A DNA stretch of 37,846 nucleotides. It comes from a virus. The stretch spans positions 1 to 37,846 of IMG/VR virus record IMGVR_UViG_3300025000_000044; one strand, 5' to 3'. This document shows, in pieces, positions 16,486-24,939 of this stretch. The notes beneath the pieces were generated by a model. It saw only the letters and a program-made list of their open reading frames with translations. It was not told the DNA's origin and made no database searches. Each line of letters opens with the position of its first letter. Within the stretch, counting starts at the first letter, position 1. The translations under genes and the position numbers were made by a program.

Positions 16486-18266
16486 CCGCTTTAGAACAAT
16501 TAAGACAAGGTATAGGTGGAGTAAAACTGACTTCGGCTTTAGATTTGTTGCGGCAAGGAGTTATTGAACCCCCACAAGCAGATATTTTTGGTATGAAAAC
16601 TACTACTCCGGCTTTTATTCCTCCTAAACCCGAACAGCCGAAAGTTAGCATAAAAGATGTATTGCGCGAAGTTCCGGGGGTTATGGGTCAAGCGCGTGAA
16701 GCTGTTAGAAAAACTCTTGCGCCAACTAAAGCCGAGATTCTTGCTGAAATTCAGGAAAAAGAACAAATAACTTTAACCCCGGAAGAAGCTAAAAGGCGAG
16801 TTTTGGAAAAAATCGGAGAGGAGGTTGCATTTGCTCCAAATTTATTTGCAGTTCTCACAAAAGCCAAGACCCAGACTCCTGAAGAATTTTTTGCCGAACC
16901 CCTATCAATAAGGATTGGATTAGATGTAGGTGTTTTAAGTAAAGTAGGAACTAAAATCGGGGCAAGTTTTATTAGCCGAATGGCTAAAGAAACCGATACA
17001 AAAGTTATTAAACAGTTAGCGGGACTAGCTGGAGAAGTGATGGACGATATAACGGCAGGATTGGTAAGCAAGGCCAAAACTCCGACTGCGGTAAAACAAA
17101 TTCTTGATACAAGTGCTCAAAAAATAGCCGCTAAAGTTGCTCCTCATATTGTTCCTGACCTCCAACCCCTCGCCCAAGAAGCAAGGAACGCAGAAAAAGT
17201 ATTACGAAGAACCTATCTTGAAGCCATTGAGGAGGGAAAAACACCGAGTCAAATTGTGGGACTTCGCAAGGCGGGATTACAAGAAGCACAATTTACGGAA
17301 ACTGGCCGTGGAGTTTCTGGCGTGCTATCACCCGAAGAACGGATTGCTTTATTCAATAAAACGAAAAATGAGTTTAACCAAGAAATTGCCAAAGCTAAAG
17401 AACTCGGATTTGAAAACATTAAAAGCTATAATAGGGCGCAGAGAATGTTAGAAGGTGAGGCAATACCGATAACTGTAGAGAACTTAAAGGGTTTAGCCCC
17501 GATTATAAAGAAACAAGCGCAAGCTTTAAAAGAAGATAATTTTATTGCTCTCAAGGAGGTCAAATCCCAACTCACCGATATCTATAATCGGGCGGTGAGG
17601 GAGGGGGGATTTGTCGAAGAAACTATAATCAGTCGTCAAGGGATAGGAAAAACACAATTAGAATCTCCTCTAAAAACATATTCCGACTTAGAACCCCTCG
17701 CCCAAGAAGCAAGGAATGGAATACAGGTTTTTCATGGAACGACCAAAAAATTTACCGAGTTTGACACCCTTGCAGGAGAAAAAAGTTCAAAACCGATTTC
17801 TGCTTTAGGAACTTTCTTTACAAATGAACCCCGAAATGCACAATCAATAGCCAATATAAAGGGTGGTGGGAATGTGATGACCGCTACAATCAAATTAAAT
17901 AATCCAAAAGTTTATCCCGATTTTACTTCTTTAATCAAAGACGCAGAAGCGGAAGGGAAATTATTTATGACAACAAGTAAAGGTGGGGGGATGTTAGAAA
18001 GGGGGAATATAGAACCCGTTGTGAAATTAAGAGAGAAACTGAAAGCGCGGGGACATGATGGTATTATTATTTCAAAAAATACGGCGGAGGGACTACCAGA
18101 TACCCAGTATATAATTTTTGATAGCAAGAGCGCGTCTCTCGAAGGCATAAAGAGTACGAAACAATTTGAGTCGCTTGCGGAAAGGGCGAAAAATTATAAA
18201 ACGGCAGACGAGTTTATAAACTCTTTCAAAAAAGAAGCTGTGGATAGTTTTTGTATTAATATATAG
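16482..18266 (+). CDS. Polyvalent virion protein, N-terminal half, with ADP-ribosyltransferase-like domain
   Basis: A 594-residue protein. Residues about 411-565 resemble phage ADP-ribosyltransferase domains: VFHGTTKKFTEFD, LGTFFTNEPRNA, then a GHDGIIISK/YIIFDSKS end. Upstream lies a helical region with repeated PLAQEARN segments; the DNA for these is a perfect 24-bp repeat (17165-17188 and 17693-17716). The frame ends prematurely in ...AVDSFCINI where an endonuclease cassette begins. The other half continues at 19115. It was probably one protein of about 1,290 residues, injected at infection to modify host targets. Confidence 0.7.
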   Translation: MTALEQLRQGIGGVKLTSALDLLRQGVIEPPQADIFGMKTTTPAFIPPKPEQPKVSIKDVLREVPGVMGQAREAVRKTLAPTKAEILAEIQEKEQITLTPEEAKRRVLEKIGEEVAFAPNLFAVLTKAKTQTPEEFFAEPLSIRIGLDVGVLSKVGTKIGASFISRMAKETDTKVIKQLAGLAGEVMDDITAGLVSKAKTPTAVKQILDTSAQKIAAKVAPHIVPDLQPLAQEARNAEKVLRRTYLEAIEEGKTPSQIVGLRKAGLQEAQFTETGRGVSGVLSPEERIALFNKTKNEFNQEIAKAKELGFENIKSYNRAQRMLEGEAIPITVENLKGLAPIIKKQAQALKEDNFIALKEVKSQLTDIYNRAVREGGFVEETIISRQGIGKTQLESPLKTYSDLEPLAQEARNGIQVFHGTTKKFTEFDTLAGEKSSKPISALGTFFTNEPRNAQSIANIKGGGNVMTATIKLNNPKVYPDFTSLIKDAEAEGKLFMTTSKGGGMLERGNIEPVVKLREKLKARGHDGIIISKNTAEGLPDTQYIIFDSKSASLEGIKSTKQFESLAERAKNYKTADEFINSFKKEAVDSFCINI

Positions 18267-18282
18267 TATTATATGCTATAAT
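18254..18282 (+). promoter_or_regulatory. Promoter of the inserted cassette (extended -10)
   Basis: TGCTATAAT at 18274-18282 gives an extended -10. The -35 is weak (TATTAA at 17-bp spacing, or TTGTAT at 20 bp). TGTGGATAG at 18239-18247, one base from the box seen at other promoters, lies just upstream but also within the coding end of the interrupted gene, so chance is possible. Transcripts would start near 18289 and cover the cargo genes and endonuclease. Confidence 0.45.
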
Positions 18283-18307
18283 TGGAAGTATATAAGTAAT
18301 AAACACT

Positions 18308-18460
18308 ATGAGATACTGCCGAGTTAGAGACAAAAATGTTTATAGTTGCGATCACTATATTTGCAATGAGCAGGGTGGTTCGAAAGTTAGAGGAATGAAG
18401 TATTGTAAGGTGAGAAAAACGGAGGTTTATTCTTGCGACCATTATGAATGTCGTAAATAA
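18308..18460 (+). CDS. Cys-rich duplicated miniprotein, 50 aa
   Basis: Two near-identical halves, YCRVRDKNVYSCDHYIC and YCKVRKTEVYSCDHYEC, are separated by a short linker. Each half has the spacing C-x9-C-x4-C with a conserved His, which suggests two small zinc or disulphide knots. It is the first gene of the inserted cassette and has its own promoter. I know no family with this pattern. It could be a toxin, inhibitor or DNA-binding cofactor, but nothing in the sequence decides. Confidence 0.6.
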   Translation: MRYCRVRDKNVYSCDHYICNEQGGSKVRGMKYCKVRKTEVYSCDHYECRK

Positions 18461-18464
18461 AATT

Positions 18465-18590
18465 ATGAAGAAGGGTAAATTTATAAGAGAAATTTGGTGG
18501 GCAATCAAGACAAAGAGATTAGCCCCCGGAATGTCTTTGTTTGAATACTTTTGTTGGAGAATAGTTAGAATTAGGAAACTGCCAAAGTAA
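18465..18590 (+). CDS. Small basic protein, 41 aa
   Basis: A Trp- and Lys-rich peptide (REIWWAIKTKRLAPGMSLFEYFCW) that starts 4 bp after the previous gene and lies within the cassette. It may be amphipathic and membrane-associated. The short length gives limited support; packing between two cassette genes is the main evidence. Confidence 0.45.
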   Translation: MKKGKFIREIWWAIKTKRLAPGMSLFEYFCWRIVRIRKLPK

Positions 18591-18602
18591 CTTTATTTTA
18601 TA

Positions 18603-19118
18603 ATGAAAACAGAATATAAAAAAATTAAGCCAAGCATTTATAAATACCAACGGAGTGTTCGTGGGCTTATTTTTAAAATGTACGCAAACCAACGCCAAAG
18701 ATGCAGAGATAGTAAAAGAGTATATAAAAAAATGCCAGAATATAATTCTGAACAATTATATAAATGGCTCGTTAAAAAACCGAAATTTTTGAGGTTGTTT
18801 GACCAATGGGCAATGAGCGGCTATCAGAAAAATTTGATTCCAAGTATTGATAAAATAAATCCACTTGGGAATTATTGTTTTAACAACATACAAATAATGA
18901 CTTGGGCAGAAAATAACAAAAAAGGGAGAAAGGAAAGAAACATCACGCAAGGGAAAAGAATAATTCAGCTAAAGTCCAATGGGGAAGTGGTTAAAAAGTT
19001 TATTTCAATCACTGATGCCTATAAGGAAACTGGTATAGATTTTCGTCAGATTTCAAGCGTCTTGTGTGGTCGGGCAAAGACAGCACATGGTTATAAATTT
19101 GAATATATAAAAATATGA
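18603..19118 (+). CDS. HNH-like/NUMOD1 homing endonuclease
   Basis: A 171-residue basic protein. The centre (IPSIDKINPLGNYCFNNIQI, then MTWAENNKKG) is typical of phage HNH-like homing nucleases, and the C-terminus (IIQLKSNGEVVKKFISITDA, then SSVLCGRAKTAHGYKFEYI) is a NUMOD1 DNA-binding repeat. It interrupts a large virion gene without a detectable intron core. Its stop overlaps the start of the downstream half (ATGA), so the split gene stays translationally coupled. Confidence 0.8.
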   Translation: MKTEYKKIKPSIYKYQRSVRGLIFKMYANQRQRCRDSKRVYKKMPEYNSEQLYKWLVKKPKFLRLFDQWAMSGYQKNLIPSIDKINPLGNYCFNNIQIMTWAENNKKGRKERNITQGKRIIQLKSNGEVVKKFISITDAYKETGIDFRQISSVLCGRAKTAHGYKFEYIKI

Positions 19119-21205
19119 GAATTTGCTTTACCAAATCCCAACTCACCGACTTCTATAATCGGGTGGTGGGAGTTAGTGAAAAAGTAAAACTAAAAGAACC
19201 CCAGATAACCATAAAACCGATAAGAACCATTGCCGATGAAGCGATCAGATTCGTAAAAGAAAATCCCGGTTCGTCTTTGGTAGCCAAAGAGTTTAGAAAT
19301 CCAAGAACTAAAGAACTGGAAAGCGGGCCGAGATTGTTTCAACGAATCGGGGAATCAATCAGAAACGGAGAATTGAATTTAGAGGAGCTTCCTAAAATAG
19401 TAACTAAATATGGGTTGTCCGCGAATGAAACTGCGCGATTGTTTGAAGACGCGGCTACTTATTCAGGCAGAACACTACAAGCTCTTTCAAGAGTAGAAAA
19501 AGAAATCAGGGCTTTACTGCCGGATATTCAACTTCCCGAACGAATACCTACTTTGTGGGAAAGGTTTAAGTCGGGTTATCTGGCAGTAGATAACTTCAGG
19601 CGTGGGCTTTTGGTAACCCAACTCGCGACAGCCGCCCGCAATGCTATTTCTCAAACTGGACGATATTCTTTAGGAACGATTACGGATGGAATGAATGGGG
19701 TTGTCAGTAAAATGACCGGACAAAAAGAATCATTTACTCCTTTCTTTGAAGATATCGCGGCTGTTTTAAGAAAATTCTCAAAAGGGAATGTGGAAAAACT
19801 AGAGAAGGTGTTGACTAAAAATCCTATTGAATCTGCTCGGCTTTATAATACGCCCGTGGGAGATGTGGCTTTGACAGGGAAAATAACCAATACCCTAAAC
19901 GCTTTTAATAGGGGACAGGAATACTTTTTTAGAAATCTTATTTTAGACGCAAAACTTAATGCTGCCTCAAAAAGAGAAGGAATAAAAATTGAGGATCTGG
20001 GAGCGGGTGAGGTAGAAAGAGCCGTTGATGAGGCATTGGATTGGACTTTCGCTAAAAGCCCGATACGAGGAAGTTTTGGAGATAGTATAATGAGAATGTA
20101 TCGAGCAATGCCCCCCCTTACCCTCATCAATCCATTTCCTCGTTTTATGTCTAACGCGGTGAAATTTCTATATGACTATTCTCCGGCCGGAATAATGAGT
20201 TTATTTAATTCTAAAACACGGGCGGCAATAGCGGCCGGGGATTATAACGCCATTTCAAAGGCAATTATCGGAACTTCTATGTTGGGGGGAGCAGTGGCGA
20301 TCAGAGCGAACGAAAATCTTGCCGGTGAAAAATGGTATGAAATTAAATATGGCGACAAGAGAATTGATACCCGTGCCTTCGCGCCGTTTTCTACTTATCT
20401 GTTTTTTGCAGAACTAATGGTTAATGGCTCGGAAAGAATATCAGGCAGTGATTGGGCGCAAGCTGCTATAGGGATAAATAGAGTAGCTGGAACGGGACTG
20501 GCTTTGATTGACTTGGTGGGACAAAAAGTGGATGCAAAAAATGCGAAGAATGTCGTAAATGGGATTGTATCATCTTATGTTGGAGGATTTACCGTTCCTT
20601 TCATAACCATTAAAGACATCGTAGGGAATTTTCGTTTAGAAGAAAGAGCCGTAAAAGAAACCAAAGAATTGCCCGTGATCGGTGGGGCGATAGGCAATAT
20701 CCCCGGATTAAATGAACTTTTACCGACAAAATTTTCTATGTTTGAAGATAAACCCCTTGAAAGAGAACAATCTTTATTAAGACAACTTACAGGAATTACC
20801 CTAAAAACGAAATCTTTTATCGAGAAAGAACTTGATAGAATGGGAAAAGATGTCGGTGATTTAATTCCTAAAACCGGCAATCTTGAGGCCAATAGGGTTA
20901 TCTCAAAACAAACTGGGGTAATTTTAGATCAATTCAACGACAAACTGAATCTGAGCGAAAAATATAAGACAATGGGAGATGATGAGAAATTGGAATTTAT
21001 TAAAAACTTAGTTTCAGAAGCAAAAAAAGAAGCCAAGGGAGAGGCGGCTTCTGATTTGGCTGGAGTAGTTTATAATGAACTTAAAAAAGTTTCTTCAGAA
21101 AAAAGAAAAGAAACAATTATCCAATTAAAAAATCGGGGGTTAATAACTGAAAATATCCTTGACTATTTGATGCCTATGCTGGAAGCGCAGCCTTTAGCCA
21201 AATAA
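19115..21205 (+). CDS. Polyvalent virion protein, C-terminal half
   Basis: A 696-residue protein whose beginning (FTKSQLTDFYNR) matches a segment at residues about 360-370 of the upstream half; the DNA repeat of 17 bp lies at 17562 and 19133. The rest is helical, with amphipathic stretches around residues 280-330 and 420-470 that could interact with membranes, and a C-terminal charged region. It starts inside the HNH stop. It would normally be continuous with the 16482 gene; it may now be a separate internal virion protein. Confidence 0.7.
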   Translation: MRICFTKSQLTDFYNRVVGVSEKVKLKEPQITIKPIRTIADEAIRFVKENPGSSLVAKEFRNPRTKELESGPRLFQRIGESIRNGELNLEELPKIVTKYGLSANETARLFEDAATYSGRTLQALSRVEKEIRALLPDIQLPERIPTLWERFKSGYLAVDNFRRGLLVTQLATAARNAISQTGRYSLGTITDGMNGVVSKMTGQKESFTPFFEDIAAVLRKFSKGNVEKLEKVLTKNPIESARLYNTPVGDVALTGKITNTLNAFNRGQEYFFRNLILDAKLNAASKREGIKIEDLGAGEVERAVDEALDWTFAKSPIRGSFGDSIMRMYRAMPPLTLINPFPRFMSNAVKFLYDYSPAGIMSLFNSKTRAAIAAGDYNAISKAIIGTSMLGGAVAIRANENLAGEKWYEIKYGDKRIDTRAFAPFSTYLFFAELMVNGSERISGSDWAQAAIGINRVAGTGLALIDLVGQKVDAKNAKNVVNGIVSSYVGGFTVPFITIKDIVGNFRLEERAVKETKELPVIGGAIGNIPGLNELLPTKFSMFEDKPLEREQSLLRQLTGITLKTKSFIEKELDRMGKDVGDLIPKTGNLEANRVISKQTGVILDQFNDKLNLSEKYKTMGDDEKLEFIKNLVSEAKKEAKGEAASDLAGVVYNELKKVSSEKRKETIIQLKNRGLITENILDYLMPMLEAQPLAK

Positions 21206-21298
21206 TTCCTGAAATCCGACCAAAAGTATAGCGAAAATAATAATTCCGCCAAGAGTCAAAACCAAATAACCAATAGAACCCATTACAATTTCTTTCAT
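21194..21298 (-). CDS. Possible antisense single-pass membrane peptide, 34 aa
   Basis: On the minus strand a short ORF encodes a strongly hydrophobic peptide (GYLVLTLGGIIIFAILLVGF). It overlaps the 3' end of the preceding gene by 12 bp and otherwise occupies the gap between two rightward genes. A TATTAT lies upstream on the minus strand. The hydrophobic character argues for translation, but it could be chance. Confidence 0.3.
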   Translation of the reverse strand: MKEIVMGSIGYLVLTLGGIIIFAILLVGFQELFG

Positions 21299-21338
21299 AT
21301 AAGTTCAAATAATACCAAATTTAAAATAAAAAAGCAAT

Positions 21339-21584
21339 ATGGACACGATACAACTTGATTCAGAAAGTAGATTACAAATGCGGGTTATCGCTTTGGAAAC
21401 TGCCGTAGAACAATTTGGGCAAGTCCATACCAGATTAGAAAGATTGGGCGAACTTGAAGCCAGAATTAAGGTCTTAGAAGAAGCAAGAATCCGACAAATT
21501 GCTTTTAACATCGAAGTATCTAATAGATTAACGAGGACGGAAAAACCAGTAGAAAAAGTAATTAAATTTTGGCCATGGAAATAA
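21339..21584 (+). CDS. Coiled-coil protein, 81 aa
   Basis: Almost the whole protein is a predicted coiled coil (QFGQVHTRLERLGELEARIK), ending in an aromatic basic tail (KFWPWK). It starts after an A-rich leader without a Shine-Dalgarno site. The end overlaps the next gene. It may trimerise a fibre assembly. Confidence 0.6.
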   Translation: MDTIQLDSESRLQMRVIALETAVEQFGQVHTRLERLGELEARIKVLEEARIRQIAFNIEVSNRLTRTEKPVEKVIKFWPWK

Positions 21585-22381
21585 ACGAAAAAAATATGTC
21601 AAAACTCACCCGCCTTTTGGCGGTGATGGATGACGACACACTAACCCGTAAAGAGTTTATAGACGCTTTTCAAAAAGTAGTGGATTTGGTTTTACAAATA
21701 AAAGCCGAGAACGAAAGAGTGGTTACAATGATTAAAGGATTGTATGATCAAATGGCGGCCAAACTGGAAAATGACTCCGTTTCGGGCCGTTCAGAACTTA
21801 AAAAACAAATAACAGATTACTGTGAAAAAGAAATGTCGGGAATGATGAAAGCCCACGAAAAGAAAATGTATGAAATGGATGAAAAAATGGAGACGATAAA
21901 ATCAGGCAAAGACGCGGATGAAGAAAAAATCGTTCAAGACGTTCTTACTCAAATAAAACTTCCCAAACAAAAAGAGATTATTTTGGACGGACCCAAAGAG
22001 CTTAAAAGCAAACTTGAATCTCTGAAAGGCGATGATAGAATAAATATAGACGCCATCAACGGACTGGATGAGGAATTTAAGAGATTAAAAGATATTCTTT
22101 CTGGGATTCCCAGGGCGCGGGCGATGGGCAGAGCAAAAGTGCCTATTACAAGAGCGCAGAACTTAACATCTCAGGTGGATGGCGTAGTTAGTACGTTCAC
22201 TTTAGACCCAGATACCACTGCGGTTTTTGGGGTTTTTGGAACTCAATTCCCTGTGAATTTCAACGCTGGAACAGATTGGACATTCGCGGGAAGAACTTTA
22301 ACTTTAGTAACTGCTCAAGTCGGGGTTCCACAAAGTGGACAAACGCTTTGGGCTTTGACCGAGGTATTATTTTATCCATGA
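21575..22381 (+). CDS. Coiled-coil tail/fibre protein with C-terminal beta domain
   Basis: I use the ATG at 21575; a TTG at 21569 is the alternative. The N-terminal 170 residues are helical and charged (KAENERVVTMIKGLYDQM). The last 75 form a beta domain (STFTLDPDTTAVFGVFGTQF to ALTEVLFYP) that looks like a fibre tip or receptor-binding end. It overlaps the next gene as ATGA. Confidence 0.65.
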   Translation: MEINEKNMSKLTRLLAVMDDDTLTRKEFIDAFQKVVDLVLQIKAENERVVTMIKGLYDQMAAKLENDSVSGRSELKKQITDYCEKEMSGMMKAHEKKMYEMDEKMETIKSGKDADEEKIVQDVLTQIKLPKQKEIILDGPKELKSKLESLKGDDRINIDAINGLDEEFKRLKDILSGIPRARAMGRAKVPITRAQNLTSQVDGVVSTFTLDPDTTAVFGVFGTQFPVNFNAGTDWTFAGRTLTLVTAQVGVPQSGQTLWALTEVLFYP

Positions 22382-24387
22382 GTAAATTGAAACCATTTTT
22401 AATAGGATTATTACTCGCCTCGGCTGGGATTGTTTTAGCCGCGCCCGCTTCTACGATTTTAAGAAACATATTGCCGGAAACAGATAATGTTTATGAGATG
22501 GGCACGACCTCAGCTCGCTGGTTACGAATTTATACTCAAAATGCCTCCACCTCTAATCTAACTGTTTCTTTGCTTAACTCTGCGGATTGTGATGTCAAGG
22601 CAAGCATAAATGGAGTATTTTCGTGCGGAACAGACGCGGGCGCGAGCGCGGGTGTGGAATATAATCCTTTTGTCGCCGCAGGATTTATAGCAACCTCAAC
22701 CACGGCTTCTTCAACATTTCTTAACGTGAGTATGCTTAACGCCACTTCTACTAATGCCACTTCAACCTCTTTATATGTCAGCGGAGACGCGGTGTTGGCC
22801 GGAGGGCTTACTTTAACTTGCACCTCGTGTATTACCAATACCAATGTTTCGGATACCCTCACCGCTTCGGATTTGGTGGCCGGTTCGTCGGTAGTTTCTA
22901 ACGCAGAAGTGGATGATGATTTAACTATTTCCAGCGGAACGATTGACAATACTCCTATCGGAGCAAGCGTGGCTAATACCGCTATATTTACGCTTGCCAC
23001 CACCACGTCAGCAACTACAACCAACTTGAATATATCGGGGACTTTGGATGTTGACGGGTTAACTTCGGCTTTGATTCTTACAGGCGCGGGCGGAGTATTT
23101 GCGGAATATGCGGGCACGTCAGGAACTAATCAAGTAATAAGCGCATTAAGCGCAACCGGAGCCGGAACCTTCGTATCAATCAATAATGACTATTGGAGTG
23201 GAACTGATTTATCGGTGGCTAATGGCGGAACAGGCATATCGTCTTTTGCCGGAAATAGTTTGTTTTATTCCAATTCGGCCGGTACGGCTTTGGCGTTTGC
23301 CGCGACTTCAACTCTTAATATCGGGGGAAACGCCGGAACAGCCACCGCGCTTGCGGCCAATGGCGCAAATTGCTCGGCAGGAAATTATCCATTAGGAGTA
23401 GATACTTTGGGCGCGGTGGAAGATTGCACTGCCATAGCCGCCGCAGTATTTCCATTCACAGCGACTACTTGGGGCGGGGTTCAAGCCAATTCAACCTCAA
23501 CGCTTTTACTCTTAAACGCTGGAGGAGTTATCTCAACATCATCAATAGGAAATCTTACGGTAGGGACCTTAACCGCCACTACAACCGCGACTATAACCTG
23601 CACCGGATGCATAACCGATGTAAATGTCGCTGATATCGCTTTAGGAGGAGGAACTTCGGGAAATTATGTAACTACGATTGCTGATTCGGGAAATTCAACT
23701 CTAACCGTTACAGGCTCGGGATCGGAAACCGCGGCTGTTACCCTGGATGTTATTGATGTAAATTGCACGGATTGTTTAGGGGTTACCGAAATCGCCGATA
23801 GTTATATTTTGAATACCGGAGACGTAGGAACCGGAGAATATACTTTTGCGGGGGCGTTAATAGGAACTACCACGGTTGACACCTTAATCGCCACCTCTAC
23901 CTTTAGGGTTCCAGTTTCGGCTTCTTCAACAATCACTACTTCGGGTGAAATTGAAATTGACACCACCGACAGAGCAATTCATTTTCAAGCCGGAGCAACG
24001 ACTTATAGTTTGCCCGCGACCACCACCGTAGTTCTCTCTATTGCTTCATCCACTACCGGCATGAACTCGCCGCCATTTGTTATGCCATTTAATTTTGTGG
24101 TGCAGAGGGTTTGGAGTATGAATAGTATCCAAATGACTAACGGCACGACCTCGGTAGCAACTACAACCGGACATGATTTTCAGGTATGGCATAATTCTCT
24201 GGCATCGCCCACCGCTTTATTTACCACCGCTAAAAATACGGTCTCAACTTCAACCTTTACGCTTCACACCAACACATTCAACGATAACACCATAGCCATA
24301 AACGAGGTGGTGTGGGTTTCGGATTTATTAGCGTCAAGCTCGCTTCACGATATGATTATCCAGTTAGAGGGGTGGAAGACACCCTAA
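22378..24387 (+). CDS. Large Ser/Thr-rich fibre or surface protein with signal peptide
   Basis: A 669-residue protein, start at 22378. A hydrophobic N-terminus (LKPFLIGLLLASAGIVLAAP) resembles a signal peptide ending AAP-A. Then come Thr-rich low-complexity blocks (TSTNATSTSLYVSG), the fibre motif VANGGTGISSFAGNSLFYSN, and paired CTSC/CTGC/CTDC motifs that may bind metal. It is related in style to the 12195 protein. Likely the main host-recognition fibre, or a protein displayed on the infected cell. Confidence 0.7.
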   Translation: MSKLKPFLIGLLLASAGIVLAAPASTILRNILPETDNVYEMGTTSARWLRIYTQNASTSNLTVSLLNSADCDVKASINGVFSCGTDAGASAGVEYNPFVAAGFIATSTTASSTFLNVSMLNATSTNATSTSLYVSGDAVLAGGLTLTCTSCITNTNVSDTLTASDLVAGSSVVSNAEVDDDLTISSGTIDNTPIGASVANTAIFTLATTTSATTTNLNISGTLDVDGLTSALILTGAGGVFAEYAGTSGTNQVISALSATGAGTFVSINNDYWSGTDLSVANGGTGISSFAGNSLFYSNSAGTALAFAATSTLNIGGNAGTATALAANGANCSAGNYPLGVDTLGAVEDCTAIAAAVFPFTATTWGGVQANSTSTLLLLNAGGVISTSSIGNLTVGTLTATTTATITCTGCITDVNVADIALGGGTSGNYVTTIADSGNSTLTVTGSGSETAAVTLDVIDVNCTDCLGVTEIADSYILNTGDVGTGEYTFAGALIGTTTVDTLIATSTFRVPVSASSTITTSGEIEIDTTDRAIHFQAGATTYSLPATTTVVLSIASSTTGMNSPPFVMPFNFVVQRVWSMNSIQMTNGTTSVATTTGHDFQVWHNSLASPTALFTTAKNTVSTSTFTLHTNTFNDNTIAINEVVWVSDLLASSSLHDMIIQLEGWKTP

Positions 24388-24427
24388 CCAATAAAAACCT
24401 TGCCACGGAATAAACAGAGCGTAAAAA

Positions 24428-24829
24428 ATGAGTTTTTTGGGGGGTATGATTGAACTATTAAAACAAATTGTCGCTTCACTCTACCTGCTGGTTTCTCTAC
24501 TTCAAGGACAGCCGGAGGATTTGAAATTCGGGGCGGCTCAAACCGACATTGAAATCATTGACGAAACCAAAACAGCCGAAGCGAATTATTTAAGCATTAG
24601 CAATAAATATAAAGCGTTCCCTTTGGAAACATTTGGGATTTACACCAGAGAAGCGGATGAATTTATAAATGCCAAGGGCGAAATCGGTTATCAGATTAAA
24701 TTAAAAAAAACCGAAGCCGGAAGATATTGGGAGAAGTCGGAGGGAGTCGGGCTTAATGCTTTAGAAAACACTTATGATTGGAAAATAATCGGGGATGTGC
24801 CGCCAGGCATTGCCTCTACAACGCCATGA
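24428..24829 (+). CDS. Hypothetical protein, 133 aa
   Basis: A short hydrophobic N-terminus (LLKQIVASLYLLVSLLQGQ) is followed by a soluble alpha/beta region (TDIEIIDETKTAEANYLSIS) rich in aromatic residues. It may be membrane-associated. It overlaps the next small gene as ATGA. No family recognised. Confidence 0.6.
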   Translation: MSFLGGMIELLKQIVASLYLLVSLLQGQPEDLKFGAAQTDIEIIDETKTAEANYLSISNKYKAFPLETFGIYTREADEFINAKGEIGYQIKLKKTEAGRYWEKSEGVGLNALENTYDWKIIGDVPPGIASTTP

Positions 24830-24939
24830 AACACGAACATAAAATTAAAATAGGGCTTGCCGATGACATGTCAGAAACAGAAAAATTTGAAATAATTTAT
24901 TATGTTTGTTTTGACTGCGGTTTTATTGAAAAATTATGA
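24826..24939 (+). CDS. Small protein with CFDCG motif, 37 aa
   Basis: The peptide begins MKHEHKIKIG and contains a C-terminal CFDCG pair that could form half of a metal site together with the N-terminal His residues. It is linked by ATGA overlaps at both ends (24826-24829 and 24936-24939), which strongly suggests it is translated. Confidence 0.5.
   Translation: MKHEHKIKIGLADDMSETEKFEIIYYVCFDCGFIEKL

Noticed and set aside
18258-18602. Possible intron core in the large virion gene cassette
   Set aside because: The space is filled by two small genes, and I could not draw P3/P7 pairings; a plain insertion fits better.
22536-23117. Long minus-strand ORF (193 codons) within the fibre gene
   Set aside because: It mirrors the Thr/Ser-rich repeats of the sense gene and gives a low-complexity Val/Glu product without its own signals.
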